From positions 1 through 16,239 of the forward strand of contig CAMWVO010000010.1 in NCBI GenBank assembly GCA_947177695.1: DNA of 16,239 nucleotides, in the 5' to 3' direction. Made by a program: the position numbers and the translations under genes. The notes below the pieces were generated by a model. The model did not search any database and was not told where the DNA came from. It saw only the letters and a list, made by a program, of their open reading frames with translations. The stretch is from an uncultured Clostridia bacterium (GTDB taxonomy: Bacteria; Bacillota; Clostridia; Oscillospirales; Ruminococcaceae). Below are positions 1-5,539 of the stretch, one piece after another. How positions within the stretch are numbered: the stretch's first letter is position 1; every line of letters begins with the position of its first letter.

Positions 1-344
1 ACATTATATTCACACTTTTTGCAAGTACCGAAAAGCAGTTTGAAACAGTTTTCAGAAGTTTTAAATTGTTGTTAATAATTTGTATATTTTTGTGAAATAT
101 TCAATTGATATTCATTATACAGTATGTGCGGGAGCAAGCTATATATGGGCGAAAATATTTGTTTGACTGGGTTATAATTATAATAAAGTTTATATATAGT
201 CGATTTTGAATATTCACGCGTAAATGTTGTTTTCGCTTGTTCTGCATATATGAACTTGTCTTCAAAAGCGTATGTGCAAGGCTTCTGCCGCATATTGCCC
301 GCAGCGGTCTTATACTATTTCGTCGAAACCGCAGGTTTTGACTG

Positions 345-359
345 CCGCCTTTCAGGCGG
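345..359. repeat. Small GC-rich inverted repeat
   Basis: CCGCCT (345-350) and AGGCGG (354-359) are perfect 6-bp arms around a TTC loop. No T-run follows on either strand, so it is not a classical terminator. It lies four bases before a longer inverted repeat, so the two could act together as a regulatory region or a 3' RNA end. Confidence 0.5.
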
Positions 360-362
360 ATC

Positions 363-389
363 TTCCTATAGACATTTTGTCTATAGGAA
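363..389. repeat. 12-bp perfect inverted repeat upstream of the HTH gene
   Basis: TTCCTATAGACA (363-374) and TGTCTATAGGAA (378-389) are perfect complements separated by three T residues. There is no T-tract after either arm, which argues against an intrinsic terminator. It ends about 34 bases upstream of the putative -10 box of the HTH gene, a position suitable for an operator, although a hairpin ending an upstream RNA cannot be excluded. Confidence 0.6.
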
Positions 390-398
390 AATCAGAAA

Positions 399-428
399 TT
401 AGTATTATAAGGACAGGTTCTGTATAAT
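399..428 (+). promoter_or_regulatory. Possible sigma-A promoter of the HTH gene
   Basis: A perfect TATAAT (423-428), directly preceded by TG, lies just before the gene. The best -35 match at 18-bp spacing is only TTAGTA (399-404). If used, transcription would start near 435, immediately before the Shine-Dalgarno at 436, leaving a very short leader dominated by the palindrome at 445-458. Confidence 0.45.
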
Positions 429-435
429 ACGGGAA

Positions 436-458
436 AGGAGGACATTCCCCGCGGGGAA
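436..458 (+). promoter_or_regulatory. Shine-Dalgarno followed by a 14-bp palindrome
   Basis: AGGAGG occupies 436-441. Between it and the ATG at 459 lies TTCCCCGCGGGGAA (445-458), a perfect self-complementary sequence. It could be an operator downstream of the -10 box, for example for autoregulation by the HTH protein. Alternatively it could be an RNA hairpin (five pairs, four-base loop) that controls ribosome access. The linear spacing of 17 nt from the ribosome site to ATG 459 is unusually long. Confidence 0.6.
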
Positions 459-713
459 ATGGTCGTAAGTATGAAAATACAGCCTGCCGTAGCCGCAAGA
501 ATTACGGAGCTTTGCGGCGAGCGCGGCATTACGGTAAACGCGCTTGCGTATATATCCGGTGTGCCGCCGTCCACTGTAAAGAATATTCTGTACGGCGTGA
601 GCAAAAACCCCGGTATTGCCACTATTAAAATGTTATGCGACGGTCTTGATATATCTCTGATAGATTTTTTCACTTCCCATGTTTTTGACGAACTTGAACA
701 GGAAATAGAATAA
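459..713 (+). CDS. Small XRE/Cro-cI-type HTH transcriptional regulator
   Basis: An 84-residue protein that is almost only a helix-turn-helix domain. Residues about 9-65 read as the XRE five-helix fold: an arginine/glutamate first helix (ITELCGERG), the HTH core ALAYISGVPPSTVKNILYG with the recognition helix PPSTVKNI, then the typical ..NPGIATIKMLCDGLDISLIDFF helix pair. A short acidic tail (FDELEQEIE) follows. It resembles the family of roughly 70-80-aa stand-alone XRE proteins common in Clostridia; target and ligand are unknown. The start is uncertain: ATG 459 is the first after AGGAGG, but ATG 471 (MKIQPAV..) would also suit the family length. The gene is monocistronic, with its own promoter candidate and terminator. 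The perfect palindrome just before the start suggests autoregulation, which is inference. Confidence 0.85.
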   Translation: MVVSMKIQPAVAARITELCGERGITVNALAYISGVPPSTVKNILYGVSKNPGIATIKMLCDGLDISLIDFFTSHVFDELEQEIE

Positions 714-756
714 AGTCTGCTGTAGGCATTTTTTATAGTATACGGCGGACTTTTTC
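712..756 (+). terminator. Intrinsic terminator of the HTH gene
   Basis: A 13-pair stem (712-724 with 741-753, two G-U pairs) overlaps the stop codon and is followed by a T-run (751-755). It separates the HTH transcript from spo0A. Confidence 0.8.
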
Positions 757-866
757 CTAAAGCCCGGAAATTATGCCCTGTATTTTCCATAAGGATAATT
801 TTGCCGCTTCCGCTTGATTTTTGTCCTCAAAGCACGAAAATATGCGAAGCTTTGTGCAAATTGCAG

Positions 867-904
867 ATTTTTGCCAAATTTTTTACAGGAAATTTTTGTC
901 AAAA
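867..904 (+). promoter_or_regulatory. Two possible 0A boxes upstream of spo0A
   Basis: TTTTTGCCAAATT (from 869) and TTTTTGTCAAAA (893-904) are near-repeats about 25 bp apart. Each is close to the Spo0A~P target core TGTCGAA (the second reads TGTCAAA). They lie just upstream of the -35 box of spo0A. Autoregulation through 0A boxes is known for spo0A in Bacillus; here it is inferred from similarity, and AT-richness makes chance matches possible. Confidence 0.35.
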
Positions 905-908
905 GCTA

Positions 909-937
909 TTGATTTTCAAAGAGTTTTATGGTAAAAT
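909..937 (+). promoter_or_regulatory. Sigma-A promoter of spo0A
   Basis: TTGATT (909-914), a 17-bp spacer and TAAAAT (932-937) lie 33 bases before the spo0A ATG. Transcription would start near 944, just ahead of the AGGAGG at 956-961. A vegetative-type promoter is therefore visible; no sigma-H signature was identified. Confidence 0.65.
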
Positions 938-970
938 ATGGTAAGTAAAAATAACAGGAGGTACTTCAGC

Positions 971-1759
971 ATGGCAAACAATGTGAAAATTTTAATCAGC
1001 GACGCTAACTGCGACTACAGCGAGGCATTTTGCAGGAACATCGAAATGGCAGGGTTCAAGTTCAAGATCTGCCGCGCGGACGGCGGAGCGCTTGCGGAGG
1101 AAATAAGGAATTACGAACCGGATATTGTACTGTGCGATATGGTAATGACGGGGACCGACGCTGTGGAGATCATCAACAGGATAAACTCGGAACAGCTCAA
1201 AAAGCCGTTTTTCATAGTCGCTTCGTTCTATAAAAACGCGTTTATGGAAAAGGAAATAATGTCGATATACAATGCGTATTTTATGCTCAAACCTTTTGAC
1301 GCGGACAGCTTTCTCAGCGTTGTTAACAGGATATCGGCGACTTCCATGGACTCGCTTTCGGGCGCGGGAGACGGCAGCGCTCAGATAGAGATAGTCGTTA
1401 CCGACGTTCTTCACCAGATGGGCATTCCCGCTCACATAAAAGGCTACCACTATCTCCGCGAGGCGATAATACTTTCCCTCAGCGACGAGGAAATGCTGGA
1501 AAGCATTACTAAGCTTCTTTATCCCACCATCGCGGAACGGTTTGACACCACAGCTTCCCGCGTTGAGAGAGCCATACGCCATGCTATCGAAACCGCTTGG
1601 GACAGAGGAGACGTAGACGTACTTAATGGAATGTTCGGCTATACCGTAAGCGTAGGCAAGGGCAAGCCCACCAATTCCGAATTTATCGCGCTTATTACGG
1701 ACAACCTCCGTCTGCGGTTCAGACTTACGGGAAAGAAAAAGGAAAAAGCTTTGAAATAA
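971..1759 (+). CDS. spo0A: Sporulation master response regulator Spo0A
   Basis: A 262-aa response regulator that controls entry into sporulation and stationary-phase genes. The N-terminal receiver (about 5-125) shows the acidic D11, phospho-acceptor D56 (IVLCDMVM), S85 and K107 (LKPF). After a Ser/Gly-rich linker (about 126-138), the C-terminal effector carries the Spo0A signature: GIPAHIKGYHYLREAI, LYPTIAERF, recognition helix TTASRVERAIRHAIE, and GKGKPTNSEFIALITDNLRL. Length matches family members (about 260-270 aa). ATG 971 is chosen because AGGAGG (956-961) sits nine bases before it; an earlier in-frame ATG at 938 has no ribosome site and lies within the promoter region. The usual partner spoIVB is not upstream; instead there is an HTH gene with its own terminator. 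Possible 0A boxes suggest autoregulation. Confidence 0.97.
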   Translation: MANNVKILISDANCDYSEAFCRNIEMAGFKFKICRADGGALAEEIRNYEPDIVLCDMVMTGTDAVEIINRINSEQLKKPFFIVASFYKNAFMEKEIMSIYNAYFMLKPFDADSFLSVVNRISATSMDSLSGAGDGSAQIEIVVTDVLHQMGIPAHIKGYHYLREAIILSLSDEEMLESITKLLYPTIAERFDTTASRVERAIRHAIETAWDRGDVDVLNGMFGYTVSVGKGKPTNSEFIALITDNLRLRFRLTGKKKEKALK

Positions 1760-1771
1760 TTGGTACTTTTA

Positions 1772-1804
1772 AAGTCGGGGACAGTTTGCTGTTCCCGACT
1801 TTTT
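1772..1804 (+). terminator. Intrinsic terminator of spo0A
   Basis: A 13-pair stem (1772-1784 with 1789-1801, one G-U) with a TTTG loop is followed by a short T-run. It begins 12 bases after the spo0A stop, so spo0A is transcribed alone. Confidence 0.88.
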
Positions 1805-1876
1805 GTACAACATCAACAAGAAAGCCAATAAGCACACTGCATTATTTGATAAAATATACGATTTCTGTTAAACCGC

Positions 1877-1905
1877 TTGACAAATTCAGGTACAGGCTGT
1901 ATAAT
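1877..1905 (+). promoter_or_regulatory. Consensus sigma-A promoter of metY
   Basis: TTGACA (1877-1882), a 17-bp spacer and TATAAT (1900-1905) match the consensus perfectly. Predicted transcription start is near 1912, about 135 nt upstream of the metY ATG. A perfect promoter implies that control is exerted after initiation or by a repressor. Confidence 0.88.
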
Positions 1906-1911
1906 GAAATC

Positions 1912-2046
1912 ATACAAAACATATTACTTTTATATGTAATGAAAGGACGGTCCTTTATGGTTATCTTATCGTCGCGAATGTGCAGATCTTTGCTTTAACA
2001 GAATTTTACATATAATAAACACTAAATTTTAAAGGAGTAATTTATC
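1912..2046 (+). promoter_or_regulatory. metY leader with alternative pairings around ribosome sites
   Basis: The leader holds a near-perfect palindrome, AAAGGAC-G-GTCCTTT (1942-1956), overlapping the ribosome site of a 13-codon reading frame. The right arm plus one base, TCCTTTA (1951-1957), is also perfectly complementary to TAAAGGA (2030-2036), which contains the metY Shine-Dalgarno AAAGGAG (2031-2037). The arm can pair with only one partner at a time, so initiation at metY could be switched. No SAM riboswitch or T-box elements were recognised, and no terminator hairpin is visible before metY. The switching model is inference; the complementarities are direct. The palindrome could instead be a DNA operator. 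Confidence 0.55.
1957..1998 (+). CDS. Putative 13-residue leader peptide upstream of metY
   Basis: ATG 1957 opens a short frame encoding MVILSSRMCRSLL, ending TAA at 1996-1998, 48 bases before metY. An AAAGGA (1942-1947) lies nine bases ahead, ideal for ribosome binding. The peptide contains an adjacent Met-Cys pair (ATG TGC at 1978-1983) and two consecutive TCG serine codons, suggestive of a sulfur-amino-acid sensing leader peptide before a homocysteine/cysteine-forming enzyme. An upstream in-frame ATG at 1939 would add six residues but lacks a good ribosome site. Cysteine-responsive leader peptides are established in Actinobacteria; applying the idea here is inference. Confidence 0.5.
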   Translation: MVILSSRMCRSLL

Positions 2047-3348
2047 ATGAGCGAACTTAACGAAAGAGCTCTCAGATTTGAGACCAAACAGCTTCACATA
2101 GGTCAGGAGACCGCAGACCCCGTTACCGATGCAAGAGCCGTGCCGATCTACGCAACGTCCTCTTACGTTTTCCACAATTCCGAGCACGCGGCGGCACGGT
2201 TCAATCTTACCGACGCGGGAAATATCTACGGCAGACTTACCAATCCCACACAGGACGTTTTTGAACGCAGGATAGCCTCCCTTGAAGGCGGAGTTGCCGC
2301 TCTTGCGGTAGCTTCGGGTGCGGCGGCTATATCCTACACGATACAGAACCTTGCAAAGGCGGGAGAGCATATCGTTGCCGCGAAAACCATTTACGGCGGC
2401 ACCTACAACCTGCTCGCCCACACTCTGCCCGAATACGGCATTACCGCTACCTTTGTCGATCCCGACGAGGAGGGCGCGTTCGACAAGGCGGTGCAGGACA
2501 ATACCAAGGCTATCTTTATCGAGACCCTCGGCAACCCCAATTCCAACATCATCGACATTGAAAAGATCGCCGGGATCGCCCATAAGCACAAGATACCCCT
2601 TGTTATCGACAATACCTTTGCTACGCCTTATCTTGTACGTCCCATCGAGTACGGCGCGGATATCGTGGTGCATTCCGCAACAAAGTTTATCGGCGGACAT
2701 GGTACTGCCATCGGCGGCGTTATCGTTGACAGCGGAAAGTTCGACTGGGAAGCAAGCGGAAAGTTCCCCTCACTTACCGAACCCAACCCCAGCTATCACG
2801 GAATAAGCTTCACCAAGGCTGTGGGAGCGGCGGCGTTTGTTACAAAGATACGCGCCATACTGCTCAGAGACACTGGCGCTACCCTGTCTCCGTTCCACGC
2901 GTTTATGTTCTTGCAGGGGCTTGAGACCCTTTCCCTGCGCGTTGAACGCCATGTGGAGAACGCAGTCAAGATCGTGAAATATCTCTCCGAGCACCCGCAG
3001 GTGGAAAACGTTAACCACCCCTCTCTTGCTTCGGGAGAGCAAAAAAAGCTTTACGACAAGTATTTCCCCAACGGCGGCGGCTCTATCTTCACCTTTGAGA
3101 TAAAGGGCACCGAGGCGGACGCCAAGAAGTTTATCGACAATTTAAAGGTGTTCTCGCTTCTTGCAAACGTTGCGGACGTTAAGTCCCTTGCCATTCACCC
3201 CGCTTCCACCACCCATTCACAGCTTACCGCCGAGGAGCTTGCGGAGCAGGGTATCAAGCCGAACACCATCAGGCTTTCCATCGGTACGGAACATATCGAC
3301 GACATTATCTTCGATCTTGACGAAGCGTTTGCAGCTATCAAAAAGTGA
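2047..3348 (+). CDS. metY: O-acetylhomoserine sulfhydrylase (PLP-dependent)
   Basis: A 433-aa cytosolic enzyme of the Cys/Met metabolism PLP family. It joins sulfide (or methanethiol) to O-acetyl-L-homoserine, giving homocysteine (or methionine) and acetate. Visible hallmarks are the N-terminal FETKQLHIGQ, the YGR loop at 61-63 that contacts cofactor phosphate in the neighbouring subunit, SLEGG and ASGAAA (79-93), D188 in VIDNTFATP for the pyridine nitrogen, and the Schiff-base lysine K213 in HSATKFIGGHGT. The C-terminal part has HPASTTHSQL and NTIRLSIGTEH. The length, with an insertion around 225-265, fits MetY rather than the 380-400-aa cystathionine gamma-synthase/lyase. AAAGGAG (2031-2037) lies nine bases before ATG. 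It is a single-gene transcript with a consensus promoter and regulated-looking leader. Physiological thiol donor cannot be told from sequence. Confidence 0.95.
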   Translation: MSELNERALRFETKQLHIGQETADPVTDARAVPIYATSSYVFHNSEHAAARFNLTDAGNIYGRLTNPTQDVFERRIASLEGGVAALAVASGAAAISYTIQNLAKAGEHIVAAKTIYGGTYNLLAHTLPEYGITATFVDPDEEGAFDKAVQDNTKAIFIETLGNPNSNIIDIEKIAGIAHKHKIPLVIDNTFATPYLVRPIEYGADIVVHSATKFIGGHGTAIGGVIVDSGKFDWEASGKFPSLTEPNPSYHGISFTKAVGAAAFVTKIRAILLRDTGATLSPFHAFMFLQGLETLSLRVERHVENAVKIVKYLSEHPQVENVNHPSLASGEQKKLYDKYFPNGGGSIFTFEIKGTEADAKKFIDNLKVFSLLANVADVKSLAIHPASTTHSQLTAEELAEQGIKPNTIRLSIGTEHIDDIIFDLDEAFAAIKK

Positions 3349-3387
3349 TTTGAAGAATTTTTGTCCGCAGCAATACAATATAAAGAT

Positions 3388-3416
3388 AAAGGCAGCATAT
3401 TTACAATGCTGCCTTT
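3388..3416. terminator. Bidirectional terminator between metY and the GGDEF gene
   Basis: AAAGGCAGCAT (3388-3398) and ATGCTGCCTTT (3406-3416) form an 11-pair stem with a seven-base loop between two convergent genes. A/T-rich tracts flank both sides, so it can serve metY on the plus strand and the diguanylate cyclase on the minus strand. Confidence 0.82.
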
Positions 3417-3453
3417 AATTATGGAATAAAATTTTGAATAAGGGCCATCTTTT

Positions 3454-5349
3454 TTATAAAGTGCCGCGGGCAGTTTTTCTGCGCTTCTTTTCCTCGTACA
3501 TAAGAACGTCCGATTTTTTCACAAGCTCCTCAAAATCGGGCTTCTCTCCGTCTGCGGTAATGTAAATGCCAATGCTTGCGGCAACGCTGTAGGGCTTTCC
3601 CGATCTTTCGTTGTACCTGTCCAGATATTCGCAGAACAGTGTGCGGACGTCCGTATTGTCCTCCTTGTAGGGAAACACCGCCATCATTTCGTCGCCGCCG
3701 AAACGGGTGCATATCGCGTCCGAGGGACAGACGTCCTTCAGCGCGGCGGCAGCCGTATGTATGGCGTTGTCGCCCTCCTCGTGACCGAAAGTATCGTTTA
3801 TGTATTTCAGTCCGTCAAGGTCGCACATTATTACTGCAAGCGGCTCGTCTCTCAACTTTTCCAGCAGTCTGTCATACTCGGTGCAGAAGCCGCGGCGGTT
3901 GTAAAGTCCCGTAAGCACGTCAGTTCCCGATATTCTTTCTATACTTTTCATCAGATAATGCTTATACCGCTGGTTAATAAAACCGCCAAGCGCGTTGTTC
4001 AGCATACCCGTTGTCTGCGGTATTTTGCTGTAATTTCCTGCTGCAAAACCGCTGAAATGGAAGCAAAGGTATCCCAGCGTAACGCCGAGATAATTCAATG
4101 CTGTAAAAATCAGACAGCGTCCTTCGTTAAGATTATAATCAAGAGACGGGACAATATCTTTTCCCGACATATAGTAAGGCGCAAACTTTTCGCCGAGAGT
4201 TTTCTTGTATTCTATCATATCCCCGTCGTACAAAACGAAAATCCCGTCTCCGTGCTTGCTTTCAATTTCGGGGTTTACCGATTCGTTGGTATACTCCTGC
4301 TTTATAAGGCAGCACATTGCGTACATAAGGTTGTCGCGGTGCATTATAAAAGCTATGTCCTCAAAGTTTTTGCCCTTTTGTATTCTTGCAGCCGTTTCGG
4401 AAAGGATAATATTTTCATTTTGAAAACGGTTGAACATATTTGTCTGCTCGTTGAATAAATATGCCGCGTCCAGCCTGCGCGAGGCTTCACAGCCGCAGGA
4501 TTCGTTGAACACTATTTCAGGGTAAGCCTTAACGACGCCCTCGCGCTTTCCGCCGCCGAACACATCGGAAAGAGTGCCGCAAATCCTTTCGGATATGGCT
4601 TCTTTTCTTATACACGCGGAGGTAATGGTCGGGGAAGAGCTGAAAACGGTATCTAAGCAGTCATAGCCCGTGACTGCAACATCCTCAGGTACCGATATCC
4701 CGCGGCTTCGCAGAAAAACCGATACCGCGACTGCCATATGGTCGTTGGCGCACACAAATGCCTTGGGAAGCCTGCCCTCATTCAGAAGCCTTTCGGCAGC
4801 CCTTGCCGCAGGTTCCGACCAAAAATCGCCGTAGCTTACCATATCGTCGTTAAAAGTGATATTCCGCTTTTGAAGGGCTTTTTTAAATGCCTCTATTCTT
4901 TTGTCGGAAAAGCTGTTTCCTTTAGTTCCCGCTATCATATGGAAATCCGAAATACCGTGCGCATCGGCAAGGTGAGCCACAATGTCCTCTATGCCCGCGT
5001 GGTGCTCGTAGGAAATATTGATACAGCCGTCAAAGCTTTTTCCCAGCGAAATTACAGGCAGCTTCATATCCAGAGCGCGGTTTATTATTTTTTCGCAGAC
5101 AGCGGTGTTTCCGATATGCTCGGAGTCTACGATAACAGCGTCGGTAAAAGAAGCGTCAAACATCTCATAAACCGACGTCTGAGGGTCGTTTTCCTTTACG
5201 TCCTCATCAAGACGCGGACTGCTGTTATACACAAAAAGGCGGAAGTCGGTTTCGGAAAACCTTTTGTTAAGAACATTAATAAATTCATAGCAATCCCTGT
5301 CATGGATACGACAAGTCATCAAAGCAATTATTTTATATTTTCCGATCAT
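3454..5349 (-). CDS. Diguanylate cyclase with LacI-like ligand-binding sensor
   Basis: A 631-aa protein with a periplasmic-binding-protein/LacI-type effector domain (about 5-285) and no HTH, signal peptide or membrane segment, so it should sense a small molecule inside the cell. Typical pieces are DAVIVDSEHIG, LPVISLGKSFDG, KAFVCANDHMAVAVSVFLRSRGISVPEDVAVTGYD and ESCGCEA. A central region of unknown fold (about 297-465) leads to a GGDEF domain (about 473-625): LTGLYNRRGF, metal-binding D510 in CDLDGLKYINDTFGH, and RFGGDEM at 549-555. It should convert two GTP to c-di-GMP. The upstream inhibitory RxxD site reads CPSD (541-544), so classical product inhibition is probably lost, and the fifth motif residue is Met. 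The first possible start is GTG 5358, but it lies in the ribosome site; ATG 5349 has GGAG eight bases before it. Own promoter; ligand unknown. Confidence 0.9.
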   Translation of the reverse strand: MIGKYKIIALMTCRIHDRDCYEFINVLNKRFSETDFRLFVYNSSPRLDEDVKENDPQTSVYEMFDASFTDAVIVDSEHIGNTAVCEKIINRALDMKLPVISLGKSFDGCINISYEHHAGIEDIVAHLADAHGISDFHMIAGTKGNSFSDKRIEAFKKALQKRNITFNDDMVSYGDFWSEPAARAAERLLNEGRLPKAFVCANDHMAVAVSVFLRSRGISVPEDVAVTGYDCLDTVFSSSPTITSACIRKEAISERICGTLSDVFGGGKREGVVKAYPEIVFNESCGCEASRRLDAAYLFNEQTNMFNRFQNENIILSETAARIQKGKNFEDIAFIMHRDNLMYAMCCLIKQEYTNESVNPEIESKHGDGIFVLYDGDMIEYKKTLGEKFAPYYMSGKDIVPSLDYNLNEGRCLIFTALNYLGVTLGYLCFHFSGFAAGNYSKIPQTTGMLNNALGGFINQRYKHYLMKSIERISGTDVLTGLYNRRGFCTEYDRLLEKLRDEPLAVIMCDLDGLKYINDTFGHEEGDNAIHTAAAALKDVCPSDAICTRFGGDEMMAVFPYKEDNTDVRTLFCEYLDRYNERSGKPYSVAASIGIYITADGEKPDFEELVKKSDVLMYEEKKRRKTARGTL

Positions 5350-5397
5350 ACCGCACACTCCAAATATTTAATATTCTGATTGCAATACTCCATTTTC

Positions 5398-5426
5398 ATT
5401 ATACAATTTTTAAGTTTTAATGTCAA
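5398..5426 (-). promoter_or_regulatory. Consensus sigma-A promoter of the diguanylate cyclase gene
   Basis: On the minus strand TTGACA (5426-5421), a 17-bp spacer and TATAAT (5403-5398) match consensus perfectly, about 50 bases before the ATG at 5349. The gene is thus expressed independently of the kinase gene upstream. Confidence 0.88.
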
Positions 5427-5460
5427 TATTTATTTTTCGGTCATACACATGATAACTGCA

Positions 5461-5494
5461 AAAATATAAGCCGTCCGAATTGCTTCAGACGGCT
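5461..5494 (-). terminator. Intrinsic terminator of the hybrid kinase gene
   Basis: An 11-pair stem (5494-5484 with 5479-5469 on the minus strand, one T-G pair) is closed by a GCAA tetraloop and followed by TATATTTTT. It lies about 45 bases after the kinase stop codon and separates it from the diguanylate cyclase gene. Confidence 0.85.
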
Positions 5495-5539
5495 GTATAT
5501 CATGTCTTTTTATGAGAAAAAGCATTTCGGCAAAGCCGA

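Larger units (their letters stand above)
1..398. other. AT-rich non-coding left flank
   Basis: No convincing gene is visible here. The first 290 bases are very AT-rich with frequent stops. The only open frame of note (72-293, minus) has no ribosome site before its start and a composition typical of AT-rich spacer. From about 300 the base composition rises and the sequence becomes rich in inverted repeats: GCGGT (304-308) with ACCGC (328-332), CCGCCT/AGGCGG (345-359), and a 12-bp inverted repeat (363-389). No gene running in from the left edge could be recognised. Confidence 0.6.

Noticed and set aside
72..293. 73-codon minus-strand open frame in the left flank
   Set aside because: No ribosome site before the ATG, very AT-rich composition and no recognisable domain; likely chance.
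392..790. 132-codon minus-strand frame over the HTH gene
   Set aside because: Antisense to a clear XRE gene with ribosome site and terminator; no support of its own.
992..1582. 196-codon minus-strand frame inside spo0A
   Set aside because: Antisense shadow of spo0A; no ribosome site or family features.
1989..2016. Second promoter for metY (TATAAT at 2011-2016)
   Set aside because: The -35 region at workable spacing is very poor, and AT-rich leader sequence gives chance -10 matches.
1912..2046. SAM riboswitch or T-box before metY
   Set aside because: None of the conserved core sequences is present and no terminator/antiterminator pair is visible.
3757..4458. 233-codon plus-strand frame
   Set aside because: Shadow of the diguanylate cyclase gene on the opposite strand.
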